A DNA stretch of 32,904 nucleotides from NCBI GenBank assembly GCA_947074295.1, contig CAMTPC010000030.1, forward strand, positions 1-32,904, read 5' to 3'. The notes under the pieces were generated by a model that had not been told where the DNA came from, searched no databases, and saw only the letters and a program-made list of their open reading frames with translations. A program made the translations under genes and the position numbers. The first letter of the stretch is position 1; each line of letters begins with the position of its first letter. The stretch comes from an uncultured Bacteroides sp. (GTDB taxonomy: Bacteria; Bacteroidota; Bacteroidia; Bacteroidales; Bacteroidaceae). Below are positions 24,356 to 32,904 of the stretch, piece after piece.

Positions 24356-25127
24356 ATGAATTAAGTAATATGCATTATTGAGATAACCATAAATTCCATT
24401 TTCTTGCTACTCCATAAATCCGCATCCTCTCATCGATTCATATTTTCACACATTACTCTCCTATCAATTCCTCTATAACCCATTACTTACAGGGTAATTC
24501 ATGGCAGACATAAATCGTTATAATCTATGTAGAGTGTTGATAAAAGAGTAGTATCCAAAGGAAATTCAATATAGATAAAACAGCATTAAACAAACTTGAG
24601 ACATTAAAACCTCAACCCTGAAACAAAATTAATAGTTCTAATCAACATGACATTAAAATGACTATTTACAAATCAATTTACAGCTTTTACAATACCATCC
24701 AAAAAGCCTCCAGAAGGCATCTTAGAAGTTTATCACTTTGCTCCTTTTTCCAAAAACCAGGTTATTTCTAAATATCAGGAAGACAAGATTACTACAAACT
24801 GCGACTTATGAGTTGAACATTGAATCCAGCTATTTTCCGCTTTAAAGTTGCATCTAGCACGCTAGTCATCATCATAGCTCGGCCATTATTTTTTCAAGAG
24901 AGAGAGTCAGCAAACAATTAAAGGCCTAAGAGAAATAAGCATCTATCACTATTCAGTTTTATCAACACACAATCAACTTTCCATGCATCAATTCCATTTT
25001 TATTTAATAGTATTAGAAAACAATCAGTTTATATTTTCACGAACTGAAACAACAAAAATCCCATGATTTTTTTTACCATTCTAAATAAAATATAATTCAA
25101 ACATTATAACTTAAATGAATATTTCAG
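24356..25127. other. Non-coding interval, about 0.8 kb
   Basis: No convincing gene was found in six frames. The DNA is A+T-rich and contains a few short minus-strand ORFs, one of 15 codons (24673-24720), with no supporting features. There is no tRNA-like cloverleaf or clear IS end. Such a long gap in an otherwise dense region may mark decayed DNA or an old insertion site, but I cannot identify its origin. Confidence 0.5.
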
Positions 25128-25135
25128 TAACTTTG
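25128..25135 (+). promoter_or_regulatory. -7 element for the TPR regulator gene
   Basis: TAACTTTG matches TAnnTTTG, 52 bases upstream of the start codon at 25188. No TTG at the 20-base spacing. Confidence 0.5.
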
Positions 25136-25187
25136 AATCGAATAAATAGCATCATTATTTCAATTATTCCGCATACTAAAACAATAT

Positions 25188-27359
25188 ATGAAGAAATATA
25201 ATCACTTTGGGTTTATATTATATCTTAATCTGATCTTTATTATTTCTGCTTGTAATCATCACAGCACAATCAATCATAAGAATGATTTAATGCAGGATTC
25301 TCTCAGCAATCTTTGTGAGAGATTGGCGATGGAGCTACAAACAGACTCATTAAGGCAAGCAGCCAATAATTATTTGAGAATAACCACACCTCATAGTCGC
25401 GACTACTACAAGGCCCTCCAATTTCAACTTCTCGCTGATTTCAACGCACGCGATTATGACAAGACATTAGCAACGATAAAGCAGGTTGCTAGTCTTCCCA
25501 ATTTTTATGACTATGCAGATTTAGCATGTCATTATCAATATACACGTGCCCGAAGCTTGCAATACAGTGGTCAGTTTGACGAAGCAATAAAGGCATTCAA
25601 GGACTGTTTCACTTACGATTCCGACGATGATACCATTCGCGAGAGTATACGTTCTATCAATCTCAATGCGCTTCAACAATTGATGAATACCTTTCTAAAC
25701 AGTGGAAAACTACAGGAATGTGTTGATTATTTTCGTCATTTAGGTAAACAGCCCACTCCATTGATGCAAGATTATTGCTTGCGCGACATCAATTCACTTT
25801 TGGCTTACGCCTTGTATTGCAATGATAGCGATGAGGAAGCTGAGAGGACAATTGAAAGATCCTTGGTAATGCCACTTATCAATCCAACGCCTGAAAGACT
25901 TTTCCGCGACTATTCGTACGCGGCAGCTATTTGTTTTGGCAATGCCAATATGCAGGAGCAGGTCATCGAGTGGTGCAATGAAGCCATAAAAAATGCCGAA
26001 GATTATAAGTACACAATAGGCATACAATGGACAAAAGCCCTTCTAGGTAAAATCTACTACAAGATGGGACGTATAGATGACGCTGTGGATCTATATACAA
26101 AAAGTGCGAATTCTGCGCGGCAAACCGGTGATTTAAAAGGAGAAGCTAACGCTTACAATTCCATGGCCAACCTTTATCTATACTGGGAACAATTTGACCA
26201 AGCGAATGAATATGCCACTATTGCCTTGAACAATAATCTAGCCCAACAAAATATAAATCCGATGCTATGCGGTGAAGCTTTTTTGATGAAAGGAATGGTC
26301 ATGTCCAAAATGGCCTACCCAGACTCTGCCATCTATTACTGGGGAAAAGCCGACAGCTGCTTTGCCGACATCTCCTACTCCACTGGCGCCATAGGGGTTG
26401 ATAAGCAATTAGGTACATTCTTAATTGACAATGGCTCGGAAGAGGCCCTATCCGAAGGCATCAAACGTTTGACGCGTGTATTGCAATCCACTGCCTGGTA
26501 TGACAGAGCTCCTTCCTATTTTCAGTTAGCCAAAGGCTTTATTAAGCAGAATAAGATAAATGAAGGCGAAGCAATGTTGGATAGCATGTATTCTATTCTT
26601 AACTCCTCATCTTCACCCTTCTACCTTGAAGATGCCAACCGCTTTGCCCTACAGCATTACCTAGACAAGAATGACGCACAGCGTATTCAACAATATGCGA
26701 ATGCCTATTTGCAAGAAACTTCCAAAAAATTCGAAGACCATATTGCAAAAAAAGTGACCGAAGCCATGATCCAATATCAGACAGAACGCAAAGAGCAGCT
26801 TCTTCTTCTGGCACAAGCCCAACTCATCCAAAAAGAGTTGAATATCAGGTTTTATGTATCACTTCTCATTATATTGCTCATCTTACTTATGACTGCTTTG
26901 CTTTGGTTTGCTCATAAACAAAGATTCTATAGCATCAAGCACCAGCTTGTCGAAGAAAGGTGTAAGCTTTTGATAAAAGATATTCAAAGTACAAGGCGCC
27001 ACAGTGCCGAAGTTGAAACCCAACTGAACGAACTACTTTCAGACAAAGACAGCCGAATGGAGATTGTCTCTGTTACGCCCAAGCTTTATCGTAAGAGTGG
27101 AGAAGGAAAATTCAGGGACCAATTCGCACAACTCTACCCAACTTTCTTACTCAAGCTGCGCGAAAAAGTACCCTCCATCACGAACAACGAGGAGGTGTTG
27201 TGTATGCTCATCATCCTAGAGCAGACTACAGATCAGATGGTAGACATTCTTTGTATTGCCCGTAGCAGTATCAATATGGCCCGCCACCGACTTCGTAAGA
27301 AGATGGACCTCAACAAAGAAGATTCATTGGAAGAGATTATTAAAAGTCTTGTTCAGTAA
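25188..27359 (+). CDS. Membrane-bound TPR regulator with C-terminal helix-turn-helix, 723 residues
   Basis: A Bacteroidetes-type one-component regulator. Residues 1-21 form a signal segment ending IISAC, a lipobox-like site (Cys22). Then come about 500 residues of helical repeats; clear TPR-like units include the stretches around GKIYYKMGRIDDAVDLYTKSA (in two parts, residues about 287-308) and AYNSMANLYLYWEQFDQANEYA. A single transmembrane helix lies at about 553-575, followed by a coiled-coil linker and a C-terminal domain (about 655-723) with a LuxR-like helix-turn-helix: TTDQMVDILCIARSSINMAR. The layout places TPRs in the periplasm and the DNA-binding part in the cytosol. Such proteins often regulate nearby genes, but no nearby target is obvious, and the ligand is unknown. 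Confidence 0.85.
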   Translation: MKKYNHFGFILYLNLIFIISACNHHSTINHKNDLMQDSLSNLCERLAMELQTDSLRQAANNYLRITTPHSRDYYKALQFQLLADFNARDYDKTLATIKQVASLPNFYDYADLACHYQYTRARSLQYSGQFDEAIKAFKDCFTYDSDDDTIRESIRSINLNALQQLMNTFLNSGKLQECVDYFRHLGKQPTPLMQDYCLRDINSLLAYALYCNDSDEEAERTIERSLVMPLINPTPERLFRDYSYAAAICFGNANMQEQVIEWCNEAIKNAEDYKYTIGIQWTKALLGKIYYKMGRIDDAVDLYTKSANSARQTGDLKGEANAYNSMANLYLYWEQFDQANEYATIALNNNLAQQNINPMLCGEAFLMKGMVMSKMAYPDSAIYYWGKADSCFADISYSTGAIGVDKQLGTFLIDNGSEEALSEGIKRLTRVLQSTAWYDRAPSYFQLAKGFIKQNKINEGEAMLDSMYSILNSSSSPFYLEDANRFALQHYLDKNDAQRIQQYANAYLQETSKKFEDHIAKKVTEAMIQYQTERKEQLLLLAQAQLIQKELNIRFYVSLLIILLILLMTALLWFAHKQRFYSIKHQLVEERCKLLIKDIQSTRRHSAEVETQLNELLSDKDSRMEIVSVTPKLYRKSGEGKFRDQFAQLYPTFLLKLREKVPSITNNEEVLCMLIILEQTTDQMVDILCIARSSINMARHRLRKKMDLNKEDSLEEIIKSLVQ

Positions 27360-27366
27360 TACTGTA

Positions 27367-28227
27367 TTAATCAAATAAAGTAGATATTCGTTTCTTTACT
27401 TCTGCGAAACCATCTTTCGATACACCGACAATGCTTGCACGTGCTGCACGCCTAATGTCTTTTCGCATCTTATTTTTTTCTTTATCAAAAAACTTGCCAC
27501 CTACTTCTAAGTATTTAATGGTGGCATAGCCCACTCGTAGGCACACAAAAGCATTCATCATCCCATTGGCAGCCGAACGAGTCAGCGTATTAGACACTAC
27601 ACAACCCAAAACGCCAAATGCTTCTCCAAAATCCATATCTTCCATAATATCCTCGATCGATGTGATGACAAACGAAGCTGAAAACACAGATATATAAAGT
27701 TTGGTCATTTGCAGATAAGAAGGTCTAACCCCAGAAAGTTTAATTAGCGAATTGATCATTCTGAAACATATTCCTATACTCATCAGCAAATCAATGGACC
27801 TATTTTGCGAGATTGCGGTAAACACAAAAGCCATTGTAGCCGATTGTTTCACAGCAGCCTCTTTCTCTCCTTGCTTTTCTTTTAGTATTTCTAATAGACT
27901 GTTTTTCCGATTATCACTTATAGTTATTCGTTTTTTCTGTTCTGCCGTAAGTTTCACTCGTTTGATATACTCACTCAGCTCATCGGGGTTTAGATTACTT
28001 ATCATCTCAATAGGTTCGCCATCGAGCTGTGGTGTAAAAAGCACCTTTAACATGGGTATTAGGATAAACCACATGACAAAAACTCCTATGAAAGCATAAA
28101 ACAACCAGCCCAATACAACATTTACCGAAGAGAGCTTATCGCCTATAGTTATGACATTTCCAACAACACTCAGGAACAAGATTGTGAGTAGTCCTATAAT
28201 GACAGTTATGTAATGCTTAGTTTTCAT
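27367..28227 (-). CDS. DUF697-like membrane protein, 286 residues
   Basis: An integral membrane protein with an N-terminal pair of helices (about 8-27 and 37-63), a charged cytosolic linker with a probable coiled coil (about 75-130), then a DUF697/YcjF-like domain. The best match is ISQNRSIDLLMSIGICFRMI followed by LSGVRPSY, which resembles the QNxLxDxLMxLxxNxRMI pattern of that family. A Lys/Arg-rich C-terminus follows. The start codon overlaps the end of the dynamin-like GTPase gene by 11 bases. DUF697 proteins accompany GTPases in several systems (YcjX/YcjF is one), so it is probably the membrane partner of the GTPase. The family call is by motif resemblance only. Confidence 0.8.
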   Translation of the reverse strand: MKTKHYITVIIGLLTILFLSVVGNVITIGDKLSSVNVVLGWLFYAFIGVFVMWFILIPMLKVLFTPQLDGEPIEMISNLNPDELSEYIKRVKLTAEQKKRITISDNRKNSLLEILKEKQGEKEAAVKQSATMAFVFTAISQNRSIDLLMSIGICFRMINSLIKLSGVRPSYLQMTKLYISVFSASFVITSIEDIMEDMDFGEAFGVLGCVVSNTLTRSAANGMMNAFVCLRVGYATIKYLEVGGKFFDKEKNKMRKDIRRAARASIVGVSKDGFAEVKKRISTLFD

Positions 28228-30169
28228 GTCCTTGTAGTTTTTTTACCATATCTTTCATTAAGAGAAGTTGTCTATTCAATAATTCTTTCCTAGAACTCAT
28301 CTGTTTATCCAGATGGGTAAATCTTTGGTCTACTTGTGCCAGAATCTTATTCAGTAATGCACTTTTTACTTCAGCCATCGCCGATCGCACCGCAAATCTG
28401 TAATCCTCAATCTTCATATCAATAGTACTAAGTGATGCATTCTTAAATTCAATCAAATACTCCTTATTTTCATTATAATCATATTTTTTATCTATAAAGA
28501 TATCAACACCCCCTACAGTCATCTTTTCTCTAATATTAAAATATCGAGGCTGAAAAAGTGCCAAGGCATTGGGCACCAAATCTACCTTAATTGTGTCATC
28601 AATAGTAAATACAGCGTTTTCGTATTGTTTCACAAACTCAACGATTTCAGTAAAGATTGCATTATAAGATTCAGAGAAAAGCTTTTGAACCTTGTTTAGA
28701 AGTTGCATTCGGAAATGCGACCCCACACCAACACAAGAAATCTCATTGAAAGAGATGGCCAGTGCGTTAATAGATTCCTTAAGTTTTTTTCCTGTGGTTC
28801 GCTCTGCATGCGCGACCTTTTCACCGACCAGACGCTCTATTGTAGAAGCCAATGTCGCCTCGACCAGATTCTCACGCAACAGGTTAGAAATATATTCTGA
28901 CAGCTCATAATAGGATGTTCCTGTATCGATCAACTGTTGTCGCAGTTCTTTTTGTTTGATGCCAATAGCCTCGAATGCTTTCAATTGATACACTATTTCA
29001 TTATCAATCTTTTTTAGTTCATCTATTGCCAGAGCGATATAGGCATTCGCTTTAGTTATACTGTTACGGTCTTTGATGTTTTGTCTGTCTTCCTTCAGTC
29101 GTTTCACCATTTCATTTTCCAAACATTCATATTCTTTCAATGCCATATCTATATCCATCCTAAATGAATCTTTAATATGATCGACACACATCAGACCATT
29201 ATAAATCTTAGCAAAATTCAATTTATAATTTTCAAAATCTCCCGTAATACCAAATCGGTCCTTTATGAACTTGACACCTGCCCCCACTTGTCTATCAACC
29301 ATAGCGGTAGTCAGTTCGTCTTTTACATAATACAAGGATTCATGAATGTTATGAATTAGCCTCAATGGCACATTCGTCAGCTTATTGGCAAGGAGATTCT
29401 CCAAAAACTTACTAGTAGCTTCATTAATGGCAGATGTAGAACTTTGTACGAAAAAGATAAAGTCGGCCCGTTGTACCATTTCTTGATAAAGCGGATTGTC
29501 ATGATCATTATAGTCCCTTCCATCCAACCCTGGCATATCAATTACCATTATCTCTTCATCAATAAAACCACCACCTTCTACGCCGATTGTAGCAATATTG
29601 CCCGTACCAGTCATCACTATCTGATTGATATTTTCTTCGGTAGCTTCGGTTGTCGTCGTATCTACCAAATTTTCAAGCACATCATAATCGTCTATTCCTC
29701 GAAGCACATCTATTATCTTATTGAATATTTCCAGTTCGATTTCCGAACGCTCTTCCTTTGTCTGCCCCTCTCGCTTTTTGGCGCAGTATTGCGTAATTTT
29801 GTTCAGATGACTGCTTGACGACTGACCGATAATGGTAGGGATAGCCGTACATTCCAGTACATCCGTCGGACTCACCCTGGCACGTGACAAAATATTGACA
29901 AATGTCGATTTACCTGATTTCAAAGGTCCCACAATAAGAACAAAAAAACGTGTTGCAGCAAACTCCTTACGAGCTCGCTGCAACCTATTTAAGATGGTCA
30001 TTAGTGCATCTTTCCTATAAATATCATCATGAATAGCTGGTGAGTAGTCTTTCAGAAAGCCATCCAATATACTTATCAGTTTATCTTTTTCTTCTATCCG
30101 AGGGTTACTATCATCTATGTGTATTCTATCCAGTCCACCTAATGTTTTATTCTCCGTATCAAATAACAT
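28217..30169 (-). CDS. Dynamin-like GTPase, 650 residues
   Basis: A large GTPase of the bacterial dynamin type. The P-loop GPLKSGKS (residues 81-88) is followed by a switch threonine in ECTAIPT (about 106-112) and the G3 motif DMPGLDG (211-217). The usual T/NKxD G4 motif is not clear (HNIHES is at that place), which is atypical. Long helical segments follow (about 350-650), with coiled-coil character near the end, as in dynamin stalks; there is no transmembrane segment, so it relies on partners or peripheral binding. The frame is open from a TTG at 30193, 0 bases after the upstream stop; I choose the ATG at 30169. Neighbours suggest a membrane-remodelling or defence role, which is inference. 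Confidence 0.85.
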   Translation of the reverse strand: MLFDTENKTLGGLDRIHIDDSNPRIEEKDKLISILDGFLKDYSPAIHDDIYRKDALMTILNRLQRARKEFAATRFFVLIVGPLKSGKSTFVNILSRARVSPTDVLECTAIPTIIGQSSSSHLNKITQYCAKKREGQTKEERSEIELEIFNKIIDVLRGIDDYDVLENLVDTTTTEATEENINQIVMTGTGNIATIGVEGGGFIDEEIMVIDMPGLDGRDYNDHDNPLYQEMVQRADFIFFVQSSTSAINEATSKFLENLLANKLTNVPLRLIHNIHESLYYVKDELTTAMVDRQVGAGVKFIKDRFGITGDFENYKLNFAKIYNGLMCVDHIKDSFRMDIDMALKEYECLENEMVKRLKEDRQNIKDRNSITKANAYIALAIDELKKIDNEIVYQLKAFEAIGIKQKELRQQLIDTGTSYYELSEYISNLLRENLVEATLASTIERLVGEKVAHAERTTGKKLKESINALAISFNEISCVGVGSHFRMQLLNKVQKLFSESYNAIFTEIVEFVKQYENAVFTIDDTIKVDLVPNALALFQPRYFNIREKMTVGGVDIFIDKKYDYNENKEYLIEFKNASLSTIDMKIEDYRFAVRSAMAEVKSALLNKILAQVDQRFTHLDKQMSSRKELLNRQLLLMKDMVKKLQGHEN

Positions 30170-30193
30170 TGTTCTTTTTTGATGTTTAAACAA

Positions 30194-30820
30194 TTAATCA
30201 CCCGAAAAGATATCTTCCAGTCCAGGAATTCCGAATAATGTGCCTGCTATACCCAAAGCATTAGTTATAAGCTTTCCTTTTCTATAGCCTGAATACCCTG
30301 ATTTAGCTACACTCTTGGTCTTTTCCCAGAAGTTAATATCATTTTCTATTATTTCATTTAGCATATCAACAGTATATATATAAAGATCACCTAATTTATC
30401 CATTATATACTCTGTTTCCAAGTCTTCAAAATTGATATTTTCCACTTTTGTACAAACTGACCAAAATTTAAACTCATCTGTAATAAACTTCATCAATCCA
30501 GCATGTGAATAGTTATCATTAACACCATTATTCAAAGCGGTCATCAATTTTGGCCAAGTATTTGAGTAAGCCTCCAAGCAATCATCTGTCAAATTCTCGA
30601 TAAAGTTATCGAAATAGTCATCGCCAAGATAAAGCATTATAAAAGCCGAGTTATTGTTCAAAGGATAAATGTAATATGTTATTTTTCTATCCTCTAATAA
30701 CAGTTCTCTACCAGCAAAAAAAACGTCTCCCTTTTCAATATAAAAATAGTTCACGTCCGTTTCCGTATTTGAACTATAATCACTATCCAAAAAGAAATCT
30801 AATGAATATCTTCTTTCCAT
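30194..30820 (-). CDS. Acidic protein of unknown function in the dynamin operon, 208 residues
   Basis: No family recognised. The first 150 residues are soluble, aromatic-rich and strongly acidic (many Asp, Glu, Asn, Tyr and Phe). Residues 165-208 change character: SGYSGYRKGKLITNALGIAG is glycine-rich, basic and weakly hydrophobic, so it may insert into or lie on a membrane, or bind the partner GTPase. No signal peptide is present. It is the first gene of the operon, with the promoter at 30884-30914 and the GTPase gene directly after it. It could be a sensor, adaptor or effector of the dynamin-like protein. Confidence 0.7.
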   Translation of the reverse strand: MERRYSLDFFLDSDYSSNTETDVNYFYIEKGDVFFAGRELLLEDRKITYYIYPLNNNSAFIMLYLGDDYFDNFIENLTDDCLEAYSNTWPKLMTALNNGVNDNYSHAGLMKFITDEFKFWSVCTKVENINFEDLETEYIMDKLGDLYIYTVDMLNEIIENDINFWEKTKSVAKSGYSGYRKGKLITNALGIAGTLFGIPGLEDIFSGD

Positions 30821-30853
30821 AATAATTTGATTTAGTATAAATATTCCACGTCT

Positions 30854-30875
30854 TAAACATTAAAATAAATGTTTA
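30854..30875. repeat. Palindrome at the predicted start site of the dynamin operon
   Basis: TAAACATT (30854-30861) and AATGTTTA (30868-30875) form a perfect 8-base inverted repeat with a 6-base gap. It directly follows the predicted transcription start near 30877, a position where a repressor would block transcription. Confidence 0.45.
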
Positions 30876-30883
30876 TTTTTAAA

Positions 30884-30914
30884 CAAATATAAATATTAAG
30901 CTTCTTCTCAGCAA
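30884..30914 (-). promoter_or_regulatory. Promoter of the dynamin operon
   Basis: On the minus strand TTG (30912-30914) and TATATTTG (30884-30891) are separated by exactly 20 bases, a full Bacteroides promoter. The start codon of the first gene is 63 bases downstream. The operon is thus transcribed independently of the rel gene. Confidence 0.7.
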
Positions 30915-31033
30915 CACCCAAAATTCAGATTATGATTCAAAGTGCAAATACCAATACTTAAGCGGTAATAATTTATAGCTATATGGAAAATTTATATTTC
31001 CTCATTATCAAAAAATCCAAGAAAGATAACATA

Positions 31034-32899
31034 CTAAATATTCTTTTCCACCTCTTCTACATTCTCAATACGGCTAATATCATATATGGCAGATTGCAGC
31101 TCGGTAAACGAGTGTACTCGGAAGTGAATATCACAATCCACTATTTCGTCGACAGTGTCTGTTTTCAGATTGTCAATAGATAGTTTTAATCGGTTGGTGA
31201 TACAATCTATCAAATCGCTCAATAAATGAAACCTATCGATGGCTTTAATATGGATGGATACCGGATAAAGGATATCAGGATTTTCCTTGAACTCAATAGC
31301 CTTTACAGAATCTCCTTCTTGAGAAGCGCGGCTGATGGCCTGCGAGCAATCGCGCTTATGCACAGATAATGTCCCATCATCATTCTTAAACCCTATCACC
31401 TCATCATCAGGCAAAGGCTGGCAATGCAGACATCGGATATAGTTAGGCTTCAGCCCATTTTTAAAATAGCGGTTCAGATAACTTTTTGCTTTATATGAGT
31501 GTACATATTTCAACCAATCCTCGCGGGGCCATACGGAGTCCTTTGTGCCTATCTCGATACAATCGCCTCGGCGCAGCTTTTCTTTCACCGAATAAAGACG
31601 CCCATTTATCCGAGCGTATTGGGCATGCAGCCCTATCTCACTATGAATCTCGAAAGCAAAGTCTAGAGCAGTAGACCCTTGGGGTAACTTGAAGACTTTG
31701 CCTTGTGGCGTATAGACGGTGATATCGTCATTGTAAAAGGAAGAAACCACACCTTCCATAAAACCAATATCATGGTTATGATTGGCTATATCGAGCAGAT
31801 TCTGACGGAATTTCTCAATCCACTTCGTGATATTCCCTTCATTACGACTGGCCACACAGCCATAGCGCGAACAGTTGCGCATGTTTTCAGAGCTGATATG
31901 CACCTCTTCCCATTGCCCATGGTCAGTGAGCAACTGTACATGCAAGCTTTGGTAGCCATTCTCCTTAGGTGAATCGATATAATTGAGCATACTTCCAGGC
32001 TTTTCCTTAAAGAGATCGGTGAGTAATGCATAGATTCGTAGGGAAGATGACTTCTCAGAAACACTTTCTTCCCCCTTAAACACGATACGTACAAAGTGCC
32101 GGTGTTCTATATGATTGAAATTGGCTCCATAACGTTGCATCTTTCTCCTGACACTTAGAGGTGTGCGATAGACAGCTTCTACATGCACCTTTATACCATG
32201 CTCGCTCAGTTGTGTCTTTATCTTATACATAAACTCATTGAGCCGGTCAGCTTCACGTTGGCGATCGGCTTCCAGCTGCTGTTCGATACGAGCGTATTCC
32301 AGCGGACAGCGATAGCGAAAGCTCAGATTCTCCAGTTCTATTTTTATCGGATACAGTCCTAACCGATTGGCCAATGGTGCATAGAAAAAATCGGTTTCCC
32401 CAGCTATCTTCATTTGCTTGTCAGCACGCATGCTATTCAGGGTACGCATATTGTGCAAGCGGTCGGCCAGTTTGATAAGTATGGCACGAATATCATATTG
32501 CAGCGAATTGAGCATCTGTTTGAAGTTATCCACCTGCTTGGACTTGTAATGGATATCCTTCTTCTGCTTAGTGACTACCCGCACCAAGAAAGCTACATCC
32601 TTGCCAAACATGGCGTCAATATCTTCGATAGTATAAGATGTGTCTTCTACTACGTCATGGAGGAAGGCAGCACAAACGGGATTGGCACCCAACAGCATTT
32701 CTTCGCCTACTATACGTGCTACGGCAATGGGATGTACAATATATGGTTCTCCTGTTTTGCGTTTTTGATCGCGATGAGCATCACGTGCCAAATCGTAAGC
32801 ACACCGTATCATCATCATTTCATCCACTGTTACTCTTTGGGACATTACCTGGAAAAACTTTTCCACGTTTTGTCGAATGTCTTCTTCAATGTTATGCAT
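31034..32899 (-). CDS. RelA/SpoT homologue with probable hydrolase-only activity, 621 residues
   Basis: A (p)ppGpp enzyme of the long Rel/SpoT type. The hydrolase (HD) domain is intact: RKTGEPYIVHP (His56), FLHDVVEDT (His81, Asp82, Glu85, Asp86) and LADRLHNMRTL (Asp146, Asn150). The synthetase domain (about 225-350) is altered: the RxKxxxSxxxKM ATP motif reads RTPLSVRRKM, the expected DLxAxRI is HRHFVRI, and the EIQIRTxxMH segment reads EVHISSENMR, although SPKENGYQSLH is kept. TGS (392-450), a zinc-binding segment (Cys490, Cys493, His514, Cys518) and an ACT domain (545-621) follow. It is about 100 residues shorter than typical Rel. Probable role: (p)ppGpp degradation and stringent response tuning. 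The ATG at 32899 fits the family start. Confidence 0.9.
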   Translation of the reverse strand: MHNIEEDIRQNVEKFFQVMSQRVTVDEMMMIRCAYDLARDAHRDQKRKTGEPYIVHPIAVARIVGEEMLLGANPVCAAFLHDVVEDTSYTIEDIDAMFGKDVAFLVRVVTKQKKDIHYKSKQVDNFKQMLNSLQYDIRAILIKLADRLHNMRTLNSMRADKQMKIAGETDFFYAPLANRLGLYPIKIELENLSFRYRCPLEYARIEQQLEADRQREADRLNEFMYKIKTQLSEHGIKVHVEAVYRTPLSVRRKMQRYGANFNHIEHRHFVRIVFKGEESVSEKSSSLRIYALLTDLFKEKPGSMLNYIDSPKENGYQSLHVQLLTDHGQWEEVHISSENMRNCSRYGCVASRNEGNITKWIEKFRQNLLDIANHNHDIGFMEGVVSSFYNDDITVYTPQGKVFKLPQGSTALDFAFEIHSEIGLHAQYARINGRLYSVKEKLRRGDCIEIGTKDSVWPREDWLKYVHSYKAKSYLNRYFKNGLKPNYIRCLHCQPLPDDEVIGFKNDDGTLSVHKRDCSQAISRASQEGDSVKAIEFKENPDILYPVSIHIKAIDRFHLLSDLIDCITNRLKLSIDNLKTDTVDEIVDCDIHFRVHSFTELQSAIYDISRIENVEEVEKNI

Positions 32900-32904
32900 A
32901 GACA

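Noticed and set aside
24673-24720. 15-codon minus-strand ORF encoding a short amphipathic-looking peptide
   Set aside because: No promoter, ribosome site, export or modification genes; too short to separate from chance.
24838-24880. Short inverted repeat around CTAGCACGCTAG in the gene-free interval
   Set aside because: Five-base arms only; no T-run, no promoter and no matching copy elsewhere in the window.
30170-30193. TTG start of the dynamin-like GTPase directly after the upstream stop codon
   Set aside because: The ATG 24 bases downstream is a more usual start, and the eight added residues show no family signal.
1-32904. CRISPR arrays, tRNA or rRNA genes, complete insertion sequences, integrases or phage genes
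   Set aside because: I looked for spaced direct repeats, cloverleaf patterns, transposase motifs and integrases on both strands and saw none that I can support.

Overview
The window looks like a chromosomal segment of a Bacteroidales bacterium, most likely Bacteroides or a close relative. The evidence is two TonB-dependent receptors, a TPP-riboswitch-controlled receptor/pnuT/TPK thiamine operon, a threonine operon that uses a phosphomutase-like homoserine kinase, a GDSL-pectinesterase fusion, and repeated matches to the Bacteroides promoter (-7 TAnnTTTG, in three cases with TTG exactly 20 bases upstream). All calls come from reading the sequence; no database search was run.

Layout. 1-1400 (-): a two-domain pectin esterase cut by the window edge, followed by about 0.7 kb without a gene. 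2.1-3.5 kb: a small conserved-looking protein and, convergent with it, an MscS channel, with a strong bidirectional terminator between them. 3.6-7.25 kb (+): a thiamine salvage operon, read from one promoter through a TPP riboswitch into an outer-membrane receptor, the inner-membrane transporter PnuT and thiamine pyrophosphokinase. 7.25-9.84 kb (-): a TauE/SafE permease, a NosR-like flavinylated iron-sulfur membrane protein and a membrane-anchored nitroreductase, probably one extracytoplasmic redox module. 9.9-11.65 kb (-): an unknown envelope protein and a metallo-beta-lactamase-fold hydrolase. 11.65-12.29 kb: non-coding, with hairpins and an orphan minus-strand terminator. 12.29-15.3 kb (+): a Cys/His-rich small membrane protein, a TonB receptor and a His-rich DUF4625-like lipoprotein, probably for metal uptake. 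15.4-20.4 kb (-): thrA, a homoserine kinase of the phosphoglycerate mutase superfamily, and thrC, preceded by a previously unmarked 19-residue leader peptide with four consecutive Thr codons. 20.8-23.4 kb: cytoplasmic-type asparaginase (+) and catalase (-), convergent on a strong terminator. 23.6-24.4 kb (-): two small overlapping lipoprotein genes. 24.4-25.2 kb: no gene. 25.2-27.4 kb (+): a membrane-bound TPR regulator with a C-terminal helix-turn-helix. 27.4-30.8 kb (-): an A+T-rich three-gene operon of an unknown acidic protein, a dynamin-like GTPase and a DUF697-like membrane protein. 31.0-32.9 kb (-): a RelA/SpoT homologue with an intact hydrolase domain and an apparently degenerate synthetase domain.

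The items most worth following up are the Thr-codon leader in front of thrA, the dynamin/DUF697 operon with its own promoter and a palindrome at the predicted start site, the probably hydrolase-only Rel protein, the flavinylated redox module, and the orphan terminator at about 12 kb that suggests an unannotated small transcript.
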